From assembly GCA_013396525.1 (NCBI GenBank), contig VWYX01000123.1:1332282-1396281 (forward strand): DNA of 64,000 nucleotides. Direction: 5' to 3'. Below are positions 1 to 12,610 of the stretch, in pieces (position 1 is the stretch's first letter; every line of letters begins with the position of its first letter). A program made the position numbers and the translations under genes. Source of the stretch: Chaetorhynchus papuensis (taxonomy: Eukaryota; Chordata; Aves; Passeriformes; Rhipiduridae). The notes under the pieces are model-generated. The model was not told where the DNA came from. It saw only the letters and a list, made by a program, of their open reading frames with translations, and searched no databases.

Positions 1-1277
1 GGTTTGCTGAACATTTAATTTACTAAAAAAACCTGTTTACATTGTCCCTCCACAATTAAATCTTTTTAATAGAATGTTTCATTGGATCTAAAATGAAAAT
101 TTATTTCACTGAGGAATAAAGAAAGAGCTCATTTTTGTTTCATTTAAATTCTTTTTTCCCAACCTGGCCTCAGTTATGTTCTGTACTGATGAATCCATCC
201 TTTACAGTTTTACTTACAAGTGGTTCTCCAGTGTCGGTAGAGAAAATTTGTGCAGGCACAGTGGTCACATTCCTGTATGAATTGTACAGATGTAATGTAG
301 GGATGCTAGAGTTCACCCTCTATTTTCAAGTGTTTGGCACATATACATAAACATACACAAACAAAATACTAAAACAAAATACTAATAAAAAATACTAATA
401 CAAAATAAAATACAAATTCCTGAACACCTCAGTGATTATCCCACTGTCACTAAGTACAGAACAGTTTAGAGGCTGGTAACTGCACTGAGAAATTTCCTAC
501 CAAGCTCCTGAATCAAATTAATTCGATACTAGCTGAGATCACCGTTTTGTGAGAAGTACTACCCAGTCAGTGGAAGATGGTTTAGTCTGGTTGCCAGTGT
601 CAGGACATACATGCAAAGATGGGCAGGTTTCACATTTTGGGCAGGTTCAGCATGGTGCTGGACTGACTGTATGGACAGAGACAACACCTCTTCCACTGGT
701 AGGACCTCCAGCTTTCCACCAGGACTCACCCTGGCTTGGAAGGAAAGGCATGACAGATGGAGAATCTTCCCACCAAAAGAATAGATTCACTGTAGATAAA
801 ACTTCAGTAGGCAGTTTTCCATGAAAACATCGAAAAAATTGTGCAAGTTGATAGCTCAAAACCTCCTTTGAAAAAATAACTAGCAAGGACAAATGTCCAA
901 ACAGCATACTTGCCCTGCTTTCATCCTCAGCCAGTGCTGTGAGACTGGCAATCCCTCCCTTCAGGGGATTCTCCATGGTTCAGTCAGTAGCTTTTAACCC
1001 CTAGACATTTTTCACAGTACAAATGACTGTAGTCTGGCCCCTGCTCAAAAAGCCAGTTCCGAGCATCATCCCAAGGCCTAAGATGTTCTGCAAGCATGTG
1101 TGCTCACACTTATGTGGTTGTGTGGACACACACCTGACGCTGGCAGTAGGAAATTAGAGGTGAGTGTGTTCTCAGAAGCCTCAGTCCCTCCTGCAGGGTT
1201 GCTGGTGAGGTCAGCATTGGCACTTGTGAAGTAGTCAATTGTTTCACTGTTACCCTGTCGTGTGTGCTGTGTTTTAC
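1..1277. other. Non-coding DNA, no recognised gene
   Basis: AT-rich at the left, with an A-rich run around 350-410 (repeated AAATACTAATA units). Short open frames near 549-976 occur on both strands and show no family resemblance. Nothing here can be called a gene. Confidence 0.5.
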
Positions 1278-1481
1278 TGATGCCTTTTCCTGGTCTTAAA
1301 ATCAAGAGTCAAACACGGTTAGAAGGGAAAAAGGGATTTTACCTTGGTATTTATTTTAAGGATCTTTAAGTGCACCATGTCCAGGTCGAATGCACCTCCA
1401 TGCACACCGCAATCCACACCTCACAAAAAATCTGGTCTAACATTATAGGTCTTACTAATTAGCATATCTATCAAAGATTCC
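1278..1481 (-). mobile_element. Solo LTR of an endogenous retrovirus, 3' part, cut by the gap
   Basis: The segment begins TGATGCCTTTTCC and is the reverse complement of the end of the LTR at 61106-61586; nearly every block from the gap edge to the terminus aligns. On the minus strand it carries AATAAA about 75 bases before the terminus, as expected of an LTR R region. It has no protein-coding remnant. The other end is hidden by the N gap, so whether it is solo or part of a provirus is not known. Confidence 0.8.
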
Positions 1482-2354
1482 NNNNNNNNNNNNNNNNNNN
1501 NNNNNNNNNNNNNNNNNNNNNNNNNNNNNNNNNNNNNNNNNNNNNNNNNNNNNNNNNNNNNNNNNNNNNNNNNNNNNNNNNNNNNNNNNNNNNNNNNNNN
1601 NNNNNNNNNNNNNNNNNNNNNNNNNNNNNNNNNNNNNNNNNNNNNNNNNNNNNNNNNNNNNNNNNNNNNNNNNNNNNNNNNNNNNNNNNNNNNNNNNNNN
1701 NNNNNNNNNNNNNNNNNNNNNNNNNNNNNNNNNNNNNNNNNNNNNNNNNNNNNNNNNNNNNNNNNNNNNNNNNNNNNNNNNNNNNNNNNNNNNNNNNNNN
1801 NNNNNNNNNNNNNNNNNNNNNNNNNNNNNNNNNNNNNNNNNNNNNNNNNNNNNNNNNNNNNNNNNNNNNNNNNNNNNNNNNNNNNNNNNNNNNNNNNNNN
1901 NNNNNNNNNNNNNNNNNNNNNNNNNNNNNNNNNNNNNNNNNNNNNNNNNNNNNNNNNNNNNNNNNNNNNNNNNNNNNNNNNNNNNNNNNNNNNNNNNNNN
2001 NNNNNNNNNNNNNNNNNNNNNNNNNNNNNNNNNNNNNNNNNNNNNNNNNNNNNNNNNNNNNNNNNNNNNNNNNNNNNNNNNNNNNNNNNNNNNNNNNNNN
2101 NNNNNNNNNNNNNNNNNNNNNNNNNNNNNNNNNNNNNNNNNNNNNNNNNNNNNNNNNNNNNNNNNNNNNNNNNNNNNNNNNNNNNNNNNNNNNNNNNNNN
2201 NNNNNNNNNNNNNNNNNNNNNNNNNNNNNNNNNNNNNNNNNNNNNNNNNNNNNNNNNNNNNNNNNNNNNNNNNNNNNNNNNNNNNNNNNNNNNNNNNNNN
2301 NNNNNNNNNNNNNNNNNNNNNNNNNNNNNNNNNNNNNNNNNNNNNNNNNNNNNN
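1482..2354. other. Assembly gap (873 N)
   Basis: The gap interrupts an LTR that enters it from the left (1278-1481). If that LTR has the length of its sister copy at 61106-61586 (481 bases), its remaining ~277 bases lie inside the gap, which leaves roughly 600 bases for other sequence. No reading frame across it is meaningful. Confidence 0.99.
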
Positions 2355-5300
2355 TCATATTTAACATATCTAATGATGGAGGAACCTCACCCCCATGTCT
2401 CTTTATCCCTAAGCAGGATAAATCACTGGGTTACATCCCAGATGTCCTCTTTTGGCCCAGTAATAAGTCTCTGAAGTGTTATTTTGAATCATACCTTCAC
2501 TGCTTTGTTCACCTTATGCTAAGCAGTTTTTCACAGATTTTCTTGTAGGGCAGTAAAATGAAGGGCTTAGTTGATTGGTCTGGCTACTTGTGAGCCTCAC
2601 CAGTCTGGGTTCTCCTGGTGTGGACTCTAAATCTTTGTCCAAGCTAGCTTGGAAAGGTGAAAAGTAGCTGAGTACAAAGAAATTGGAGGAAGTGTATCCT
2701 CTCACAGCCACTACCTGTGTGCAGCAATGAGTTGTGCAGCAGGAGCAGTGGAATCTCCCCAGCTTGTGCCAGGAAGTGGCTCCCTTGGCTGTAGGAAGCA
2801 ATTTAAAACCTGCAAAAAGGTTGCTTACTTTGGAAAGAATTTGGAGTCATAGGCCATGAAACTGGAGGTGTCAGGTTTGGTGTTTCCCTCATGCTAGGGG
2901 GACCCTGGAGGTGGGAGGCAGGAGACCTTTGTGGGTGCACCTGCTTTTTCTACACGAGGAGGTGTTTTTCACTTGTTTCTTTGTAGATAAACAATTTGAA
3001 CAGAAGAGAATGTGACAAATAGCTCCAGGTGTGTTTTGGTTTTATGCGTTTGTTATGTTAGCTGCACCAAAGAAAGCTGTTAAAATAAACCTTTTATTTA
3101 AAGGAAGATTTATTTATAAGGTGGGATGGATGTATTCTTCCTGTCTTGCTGCATACATCTTGGTCTTACCCTAGCTCTTCGACTTCTTGTAATTTTCAGA
3201 GAGCAAATAAAGTCCAGTGTTTGCTAGTAAAGAAAGTAATTCAGATCCAAAGAAGGCTTGTGGATGTTTCTGCTTTACACTACCCCTTATTATTACATCA
3301 GGCTTTTCTTTGCCATTTACAGGTTCATTCTCAACAGCTGAGAAGTGTTGTATTTTGCAGACCATGGATTCAATATCACCAGACAGAAGGGAAGCTGAAT
3401 GGTTTTGAAAGTCATATAAGGCAAATACCATTGTTTTCTTTCAAACCAAAAATGTCAAGCACAAAAGGTCAGCTCAACCTTAGCAAAACCAACACTATCA
3501 TGGCCTGTGTGTGCATACGGCACCCTGTTTATATTCCTCAGATCTTATCAGCCCAATTGAGACCTGAAAAGTGAAGAAGGAGAGACCAGTGGCTCCTGGG
3601 GTGCTGTGGTACTGTTCCAGTGGCCTCGTTGAAGGAGATGATGCCTTAGTTCACCCCAGGGACAGCTATGGCTGGTTACACTACTTTAGACTGGGTGTAC
3701 CTGGTTTTCCTGTGCAGCTGTAATTTCTTTCTTCAGCCCTGAAAGTTTTCAAGGGGAAGGTCACCGCTGCTGCAACAGGAATCACAGACTGAAATGTCAG
3801 AGATCTCAAATATCCTGTGGAATGCACTCAAGTTCCCATGGACCAGTTTCATGACTGAATAAAGAAGATATTGTAATAATTAGAAGAACCTTGTGATTAT
3901 AGCCACAAGATGCTAGCAGATAAGAGTTGAGTGTGTGCTGCAATATGGTTTCAAACAAAGAACATCTGCTTGCTGGCTGTGGAAAGTCTTACTCTCTGGA
4001 TGGAGTGTCTGCCTTGTCACAGATCAAAATTAAAACAGAGAAGAGGAAAAAGTGAAATTAAATGCTATGTTGATGCAAGATGGAAAAAAAATTCTGTATG
4101 GAAAGAGACACTTGGCCATTTTCATATAAATTTGCCTCGAGAGCGAAGAAATGTGTAGTGGATAGCTAGGGTTATGCTTTAATATGTTTACTCTGGTGAA
4201 ATGTTCAGCAGTTCTTCCAAATTTTAGAGCAGGCAAGACAAGACAAAAATCAATGTAATATGCAGTTTCACAGAGTTATCAAAGAAGGAGCAGCATGCCT
4301 GGCCAATACTTACAGGCAAGTTTCTTAGGAGAGACATGTAGAATGCAGAATGCAAGCTGGGGTGTACATGCACATGTGGACGTGTGTTTGAGAAGACTGG
4401 AACAGGCTGTTATCCTGAGCCCTGACTCTTGCCACTGGCAACGCTGCAGGCTGAGAGTTCTCTCTGCATAGATGGTGAGAGCAGCACAGCCTCCCCTACT
4501 CATGGGGGATTTGGCCCCTTGTTACCCCTTCCACAGAGGATAATGGGAACACGGTGTCCCAGAAACAGCAGGATTTACAGGGTGACTTGATAATGGAGAG
4601 GGCATTTGGCTCCCCTGTGGTACTCCTGCCCTCAAACACCTGAGCATTAAGAAGAGCTTGTCTTTTGCCTCTGTTCAGGATCCATGTATTTATGTAGGCT
4701 GTGTGTTCAGAACAGAGATGAATACAGAATGCAATAAACAGTATTCCAAGGCTCGGTGATAAAACTGATCTTTTCCCCCTCTGGTGGTGTCACTGATTCC
4801 ACTTCCTTCCTGTATTTCTTCAGCCATCACTTTCTCTCATCACAGAGGTTGCACCTTTGTGATGTGAATTAAACTCAAAGGCTTTTTTCCAGTGTTAATG
4901 AGGTGAGGATCTTTTCCTGCTACAAACACTTGGTGTGTTTCTGTACAAGAACCTTGCACAGCCTCAGCACTTTTGCTAAGCTACACGGTGTTATTGATTT
5001 CTCCAGCTTCTGCTGTGAGGAGTTAGTGGTAAAAAGCAGTGACTCAGCTGATGTGCCCAGTGGAGCCGTTTTACATGCTCAGTGCTGCTGTTGCTGCCGA
5101 GTGGTTAAAAAAAAAAAAAATCATAGACAAGGCTTTCAATTCGTTTGAAGTAAAGTGCAGGCAGCAGCAAGGTTTTCTGGCAACTTTGCAGAGATTACTG
5201 CAAATACTCTTAATGGCAGGCCTGATTCTGGGGGATGAGCCTGTGTGCTTCTGCAGCACCAGAAGGGGAGACAGAGATCAGGACCCCAACTTCCCTCTGG

Positions 5301-5756
5301 GGTGGAGCGTGATACACTGAAGCCAAGAACAATCCCACCTGGAGAGCTGGGGTGTTTGGAAGGGGAGATGCCTGGAAATGCTGGCCCAGCTACGGAAACA
5401 GTTCAATGAATATTGGGGCAGATTTTTGCTGGTGATCTCAGCTCCCTATCTGCATCTGCCTGCCTGCCCATGACAGTGATTTACTCGGGGTGACAACACT
5501 TAATGTGGTCCCATGGAAACCTGCAGATGTGAAATGCTTGCTATCTCAACACAGAACAAATCTGAGACCTCTCTGAAGTTCTCACAGACAGGAAATTCAG
5601 CAAGTATTCAACCTGAGGATGGAGAGGGAAAAAGTACAGCTGTCCTGGGAGAAGAAGTGGGGATTGTTTATCTGTTTCTGAAAGATAAATAAACTGTTCC
5701 TGTCTGTGATCTTGCTTGTCTGAAGAGCAGGACTCCTAGAAGCTTTTGAATCACTA
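2355..5756. other. Single-copy non-coding DNA, no assigned gene
   Basis: Moderate-to-low GC with scattered short open frames, a mono-A run at 5107-5119 and no recognised transposon. One stretch (3171-3431) is open in three frames and is described separately. AATAAA motifs on the plus strand (for example 3206 and 3857) are not linked to any visible exon. Confidence 0.45.
3171..3431 (-). other. Unassigned open frame, 86 codons
   Basis: Not recognised. The minus-strand peptide has a mixed, globular-looking composition (for example SAVENEPVNGKEKPDVIIRG then QAFFGSELLSLLANTGLYLL), more protein-like than most chance frames here. However, two plus-strand frames over the same bases are also open, which suggests a local lack of stop codons rather than coding constraint. 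No convincing acceptor/donor pair flanks it. It could be a terminal exon of an unknown transcript, a retrocopy scrap, or chance; chance is most likely. Confidence 0.12.
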
Positions 5757-6084
5757 CAGATTCATGTAAGTGTAGGTCAGAAGGCACCATTTGGAGCTCT
5801 CTAGTTCAAACTCCTGCTAAAAGTATGTTTATCACCAACACTGCATGAATTCATGGCTTTCTCTAATACTTCTAAATATCGAAAAGCTCAAAGGATGGAG
5901 ATTCTACAACCTCACTGGATGTCATGCTTTGGTGCTGCACTGTCACCTCAGTAAACACATCTTGTGTAATGCCTGTCCTGAACCACCAAACACAGAGCTT
6001 GTGGCTATTGCCCTGTGTCATATGGTCTGCCACTACAAAGGATTTGCACCACCTTTGCAACATTGGTTATATTAAATAGCCTGT
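5757..6084 (-). mobile_element. Old CR1 fragment, first part (interrupted)
   Basis: Read on the plus strand, this follows the reverse-complement pattern of a CR1 3' end: GGAGCTCTCTAGTTCAAAC, then GGATGGAGATTCTACAACCTC, then a decayed CCCATTGCCC-like block (GTGGCTATTGCCCTGTGTC). It is well diverged and stops at the edge of a plus-strand CR1. The continuation is at 7021-7240. The short frames here are not genes. Confidence 0.7.
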
Positions 6085-6340
6085 GCTATTTATTATCTTC
6101 ATTATTGACATAGATGAAGGGATGAAGTGCACCCTCAGCAAGTTTGCAGATGACACTGAGCTGAGTGGTGCAGTTGACACACCAGAAAGATGGGATGCCA
6201 TCCAGAGGGACCTGGACAAGTTCAAGAAGTGGACCCTCATAAGGTTTAACAAGACCAAGTGCGAGGTGCAATACCTTGATCAGGGCAACCCACTGTCTCC
6301 AAGCAGGCTGGGGATGAACAGATCAGAGCAGCCCTGCTGA
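6083..6340 (+). pseudogene. CR1 ORF2 reverse-transcriptase fragment (motif C)
   Basis: The conceptual peptide contains FADDTELSGAVDTPERWDAI, carrying the FADD form of the reverse-transcriptase YxDD catalytic motif C, followed by the thumb region (RDLDKFKKWT, RFNKTKCEVQYL). It lacks the endonuclease domain and RT motifs A-B, which lie 5' of the truncation, and the frame closes soon after. It is a relic of ORF2, not a working gene. Confidence 0.75.
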
Positions 6341-7020
6341 GAAGGACTTGGGGGTGCTGGTGGAGGAGAGGCTGGACATGACCCAGCCATGGGCACTCAC
6401 AGCCCAGAGAGCCAAACGTGACCTGGGCTGCATCCAAAGCAGCCTGGGCAGCAGGGGAGGGAGGGGATTCTGCCCCTCTGCTCTGCTCTGGTGAGACCCC
6501 ACCTGCAGTGCTGCATCCAGCTCTGGGGTCCCAGCACAGGAAGGACATGGACCTGTTGGAGCAAGTCTAGAGGAGCCCAGCAAAATGATTAGAGGGATGG
6601 AGCCCCTCTCTGAGGAGGAAAGGTTAAGACAACTGTAATTGCTCAGCCTGGAAAAGAAAAAGCTTCAGGATGACCTAATTGTGTCCTTCCAGTACCTGAA
6701 CAGAGCCTACAAGAAAGATGGAGAGGGGCTGTTTACAAGATCATTTAGTGACACGACAAGGGGAATGGCTTCAAACTGAGAGTAGGTTCAGATTAGATGT
6801 TAAGAAGAAATTCTTTACTGTGAGGTTGGTGAGGCACTGGCACAGGTTGCCTGGAGAAGCTGTGGATGCCCCGTCCCTGGAAGTGCTCAAGGCCAGATTG
6901 GATGGGGCTCTGAGCAACCTGGACTAGTGGAAGGCATCCCTGCCTATGGCAGGGTGACTGGAACTGGATGATCTTTAAGCTCCCTTGCAACCCAAACCAC
7001 TGCACGGTTCTGTGATTCTG
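6085..7020 (+). mobile_element. CR1 non-LTR retrotransposon, 5'-truncated (0.94 kb), inserted in an older CR1
   Basis: This runs from the end of the reverse-transcriptase domain through the CR1 3' UTR to the tail TTCTGTGATTCTG at 7020. Recognisable blocks: AGATGACACTGAGCTGAG (RT motif C), AGGGACCTGGACAAGTTCAAG, GGGGTCCCAGCACAGGAAG, AAGAAATTCTTTACTGTGAGG and GGATGATCTTTAAGCTCCC. CR1 copies are normally 5'-truncated, so this is a dead insertion. Confidence 0.88.
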
Positions 7021-7240
7021 AAAAGCTGTAGGCTCCTGTTGGAATCCCCCCAGCCTTTTCTTCACCAGACTAAAGAAACCCAACCTTTCATTACAGAATT
7101 CATCCTACTGGGGCTCTCCTGTTAACCTTCCACTGGATATTCTCCAGTTTCTCCAAGAACAAACAACTTGGAAAGCCTGAGAGCCCCACCAATGGAGCAA
7201 GACCAGGACTTCTGCGTGCCTCAGGATATGGAGTTGAAAC
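7021..7240 (-). mobile_element. Old CR1 fragment, second part (interrupted)
   Basis: This resumes the reverse-complement CR1 pattern after the inserted element: CCCCAGCCTTTTCTTCACCAG, ACTAAAGAAACCCAACC, then GGATATTCTCCAGTTTCTCC. Divergence is like that of 5757-6084, so both are read as one element split by a later insertion. The right-hand end is not sharp. Confidence 0.65.
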
Positions 7241-10200
7241 ACTCAGGCTTCCCACCACAGTGCTAGAAGCCTGTGCTGGGACACCACAGCTCTCATCTCC
7301 AAATGTTTACTGGGGATCCTGGAGTCTGTAGCAAGTAGCCAGATGTACCAAGAGGCACTCAGGCAGTTGCACACAGGAGGCAAACTGGGTGCATTGAAAC
7401 AGAACTTTTTTTCACTGAGCATTTATGTTTTGACACCCCGATGTTCTTCAATTCCAGTAAAACTTCTGAAATCATATGGGTTACTTCAGGAGAAGGGGGA
7501 TGGCTGGAGGAAGGGACTTTTGAGGGGCTTAACCCATGCATGCACTCTGAATTGCTCAATAGCTTTGCCTCGCAAAGCAGAAATGGAAAAAAACAGAGAA
7601 CAGAGTGACCTGAATTTAAAGAGCCTGACAACAAGCCCAGTTGTTGAAAGACTGCGACACAGAAACCTCACAGTGGGATCTCTGAAGCAAGGAGACCTAG
7701 GATCTTGGGAGAAAAAACATGGACTTACTGACTTGTTGTCCATAACAATCTCTTGGGTATCACTAAATCCATTATATGTTGTTGAGATCTCAAACTGCCA
7801 AACGTAGGAAAAATATTTTCAGTTCTATTTAACAGTTTTGTAATGTCAAGAAAACTGTCTTACCCTTCAGAGTCCTAAGAGAGCTGCTGTGGGGAAACAG
7901 CTGAGCTGCTTTCTTTCAAAGTCTGTACTCTCCCTGGATTTATGCATTCAATGACCTTGGCAGACGTACAGAAGAGCACTTTACCATAGCAATGGATTGT
8001 TTTTCATTTCTTTCCAGATTAGGCACAAACAAATTTTCTCTCATCAAATATACAGATTTTGAAATTCCACTTTTTTACTCCCTCTTCAATAAAAAGATTT
8101 TTAAGTGCAGAGGAAAACCACATACTCCAGCTGTATGGTTTCTCTTGCCCTCCTACAGCATCCCAAGATAGTAGATAAAAAGATGCATTTAGATTCTCTT
8201 TTCTGACTCCAGCATTTAAATTGCAGCTGAAGTTACTATCTACATTGGCAATTTTAGCTGCTTCATGATTGAAACTGATTCTTATTATCTAGACATGTGA
8301 AGATGTGGTATGTTTTCTTTCATCTGAGAATATGCAGCAATATTATTGAGACACAGATGATGGGAATTTGGAGGATTCCCAACCTCAACAGAGTATTTGC
8401 TATGCTGGATCAAACAGGTTTCCTATCCCACCCCTCTGCCCCCCAATCAGGACTGCTGCATTTGGTAATGACTGGGATTCACGTGAGGAAAATGACAAAA
8501 TCTATCCGTGACTCATATTCCATGCCAGCAGTGCAATACTGTAGGTGGAGAGAAGGCAATTTCCTTCCGACCTTGGAAAAGAGCAGCTTAAGCAATGAAG
8601 TTACTGTGATGAAGTCCAACAAATGCTGTAGTTAATTTTAAAAATCTATCCCTGCTTATGGAAAAAGAAGTTAATACTGGATGTGAAGGCTATAGTACAG
8701 TCAAGAAACACCAGCCAGTACTATTATTGATACTCAACAGATTTTAATTAAATGTCTGGACATTTACATATTGTAGAAGCTTTTAGTATAAAATACAAAT
8801 CTTTTTCAAAATTGGTTGACCTTCATTCTAGCCCAATGACTCCACACTTTTCTAACTAGAATTACTCCTTCTTGCTGGGAAGCTGCCTGCAGGATGTACT
8901 CCTACAAGCTTAGCAAGAGCCATCTCTGAGTACGAGTTCTTTCCCTAGAAACTTCCACCCTGGCGTTACGCTAAAAATCCTTGCAGAATTCGCCTGAAGT
9001 TATCCAGAAAGATAGAGAACTGCTCACATTTTCAAAGGAACACTTGTGTATCTTGCTCTTATCATGATATTAGTGAAAGCCAGCAGATTACAAAATGTCT
9101 CTTAAGCTGGCACAAGCTGTTGTGGTCATTGGGTGTATAACTGTATTCCAGAAAGCTGGGTTCATTCAGTCTCTCAGCCTCACCACTTTTCTTTTTAGTC
9201 AAGCATTACAGTTACTGTGTTAGTGATGAAAACACCTGATTGAAGCCTTTAGATAAGAAATTAGGTGGTTTTGCTAAATTGTCTGGTCTGTATTCATTGC
9301 CCTGAAAATGATATAAATCCTTTTGGATAATCCTGAAAGTGTGATTACCACAAGTTCATCAGTTGGAAAACAAATATGTTACACATTCTAGCAACATCAG
9401 TTTTTTACTCCTAAGCTGCATGCATGGCTCTTCATAACAGTGGCACCAGCAGCCACTCTAAAAAGGTTTGTTCACAGAAACACATGACTGATGCCAAATA
9501 TTTGCCAACTTCCAAAAGATTTATTTACCTTTTTGTTAAATAGTGCTAATGTGATTTTCATTAGCCCCTTCTGAAGGGCTAATCAGCACAATTTACCTGT
9601 GCACACATCACACCAAGCGACTTTTCAGTAGATTATTGACAAAAAGAAGTACCAGAGCTACCATTATGACAACACACATTTACAGGGAAGGTGTGGTATA
9701 ATACACAAAAAAGGTCAAAACCTTTTGAATTAGAGTATAGCTCCTCTGGCTCAGTTGCTCACTGGCTTATCTTCAGAAAGGGTTGCTGTTCCTTGCAAAC
9801 AGTGCAGCAACACGAAGGCAAAATGGAAACTGCCATGTTTCCCACAGCGATAAGCATCAGTGATCTCCAGCTGTTCAGCAGTGCAGTAGCTCTCATGAGT
9901 GCAGCCCACTGCTTTTGTTCCAGGTCTGGCTCCCCCTCTGACCATGACCTGGCTCTTGCCATGTGTGGGAGAAGGAAAGCAGATCGTGCTGCCAGCAGTT
10001 TCCCCCACCAGCCTGTCCCTGGACAGGCTCCAGGGGCTTCACACACACCACCATACCAGCTGGGCTGGCCAGGCTCCAGCTGTGGCTGTTTCTCTGCCTT
10101 TCTTTGTGTCTGGTGTATTCTCACAGAATTTCTGGCAAGCAACAAGCACCGAGGGTCTAAATTCATCACAGTCATTTGCAGAGAGCAGCCTGGAGATCTA

Positions 10201-12460
10201 CATCTTCCCATGCAACCCAGCTGCTGACAAGAAATAGAGACCTCTGGGGCAGACCTGGCTTTAGCCATTCCCCCTCTTTCTTGTCTGGTATTGCACATTC
10301 ATTCCTAAAATGCTGTCTACCCTCCCACATGGTGGGGAAGAGAGCCACAGCAGTCAGTGCCATGCAAGGATGTGGGCACAGGTGACACAGCTGGGGACAG
10401 ACATCCATGCTCACCTGGACATGCTGCTCTCTGAGGCTGCCAGCAGAGCAGAGAGCTCCAGGCAGTGGGGCTTGGAGAAATCTCCAGAAAGAGACGAGAC
10501 TGCCATTTATAAAGATTGTGAGCCTTAGTGAGAGGAGGGGGACATTTGGCTTGCACAAACCTCACCTGGGAAAGTAGTTCACAAGTAAATTTATAAGGTA
10601 CAAGTGCATTTACTGTTTCCCCTCTTGACTGGACCATAAAAAAAGAATAAATACAAGATAGACCGAGAAGAAAGTAGGTATTCTGTCTGCAGCCGCTATT
10701 CAATTTCAACTCAAAATTCAATTGATAAGAAACAACCTTGTAAAACCTTGTCTTCTGCAGAGGCATTTTTTTCCTTAGAAAAAATATTCTGTAATGCCTT
10801 TAAGCCACCTGCAGGCAGACAAGAAACGTAGATGAAGGATTTCGTCCTGAACTGAGAGCTTTGTGAATGAGACCTGTTCTTCTGAGCTTGCAGAGACACA
10901 CCATAGTCCACCTCCATTTAAAACCCCAATGCAATGTCTACCCAATGAAAATCTCTTATTATACAGATGCAGACGGGAGTCTGCTAAATCTTCTAAGCAC
11001 TGATGCAGTTCCCTTGTCTTCTGAAACCTCAGGAGATTAATACTATCTCGACCTCTTGCAAGTGAAACATGGTTCTCCCCATTTCAGATAAAAAGCACAG
11101 AGACAATAAACAGCTTTACATCCATGAAGTAATCTCTGTCACACACCTAGACTTTGAACCCAAACTGATGCTGTCTCAGGCAGAAGCCTGTCCCCAGAAC
11201 AACACACTGGTGAAATAGTGCCTTTGGACACATCCTGAAGCTGGATGCTGTGCCATTAAGTGCAGTTCTTTGCTCACAGGGATGGCAAGGATTGCTGCAA
11301 GTGAGCACAGTCCTCTTCTGGGGCTCAGAACAACTGGAATAATACCTATTATTTTCTACACTAGAGTTGTTCAAGAGTTAGGAACCCTGAGGCAAAAACC
11401 ATTAAAAACTTGGAAAAAGGAAAACAAAGACCTAGGGAGAACCAGTTGCATTCATACTAAATATCAGGGAGTCTTAAATTCTTGGGGTTTATACATGCTG
11501 AAGAAACTTTGCAGATCTTACTCCCCTCTGCCCCTTAGGAGAAGTCCAATGTAAAAATATAATTGAGAGATTAAAAAGACCTCACCTTGCATGTTTTCAC
11601 ATATCTGCACTCGGGCTTGACTGACTTAACCTCTCTCTAAACAAGTATCTTGTTAGCCCCAGCTGATCAGAGGCTCTCTGTGAGCACATTGGGCTGGCAG
11701 AGCAATGCTCTTTCTCAAGAACAAAAATGTTTCGCAGCTGGGTGCTGGCTTCTGTGTGAAGCCTTTAAAGCATGTTTACAGCTTTGCCATGGCACTTCAG
11801 CTCTGAGAGTTTCTGCTCTGGCAGGTTTGGTACCCATGCTCAAGGCTGACCTCTCCTTGTTTAAGTTGGAACCCATGCTGGCTTCAGCTGGCATGGATGG
11901 AGGGTCCATAGCCACTTGGATATGTTTTGTTTGGGAATGAGGCTATCTGCCTCTCTCAAACAACCTTTGGGAAAAGAAGAACTAATCTGCCCTCAGCTTT
12001 GGTATCTTAAGTCCTCAATGGACTCCATCCCACTTTTTTCACAAGTGTAGATTAAAAGGTGCTTGAAGGAGCAGTAGTTCAGCTTCTCTGCTTTCCAGTC
12101 TTTGGGACTCCTGCTGTTATTCTCTAGGACATAGTTAGTCATCAATCTAGCTGTGAAAAGATGTGAGGATTAATTTAGATGTGTTCTCTTTTACATACCA
12201 AAAGCAAAGTTGTGGGGATTTTGTTATTTCACAGTTGGGCTCCCAGACAAAAGTATGATTGAAATCTTTTGGGTTTACTACAGTTATGATAATAATGTAG
12301 TCTACTTCCTTAAAAAAAGAATTCTTTTAAACAAATATTTTTCTGCCAACACTGTAATTCTAGAAATGATATACTGCTACTAATCTTATCCTCATTCTAA
12401 CAAGCTTTGATTAATTCAGACTTCTTTGCTTTAGAAAAAGGGTTTCCTTTGATGAGTCAC
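7241..12460. other. Non-coding DNA with a GC-richer patch, no assigned gene
   Basis: Mostly AT-rich unique sequence. Between about 9700 and 10560 GC content rises and long open frames appear on both strands and in several frames at once (up to ~179 codons), which is the signature of composition, not of a gene: none shows a known domain. No transposon recognised. Confidence 0.45.
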
Positions 12461-12610
12461 CATCCCTGGAGGTATTTAGAAGATGTGTAGTTATGGCACT
12501 TAGGGACATGGTTTAGGGGTGGACTTGGCAGTTCTGGGTTAATGGTTGGACTCAAGGATTTTAGAGGTCTTTTCCAACATGAATAATTGTATGAATTTAT
12601 GGGTCTATGA
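12461..12610 (+). mobile_element. CR1 3' end fragment (150 bp)
   Basis: The blocks CATCCCTGGAGGTATTTAGA, GTTATGGCACTTAGGGACATG, GGTTGGACTCAAGGATTTTA and GAGGTCTTTTCCAACATGAA follow the order of the CR1 3' UTR and end, in plus orientation. The terminal octamer repeats are degraded (TATGAATTTATGGGTCTATG). It is a strongly 5'-truncated, old copy. Confidence 0.8.

Noticed and set aside
1471..2367. Open frame of 298 codons on the minus strand
   Set aside because: It is almost entirely the run of N; no sequence supports it.
9691..10298. Overlapping frames of about 178 codons on both strands
   Set aside because: Open in several frames at once in a GC-richer patch, no domain, no splice context, biased Ser/Pro/Cys composition: chance.
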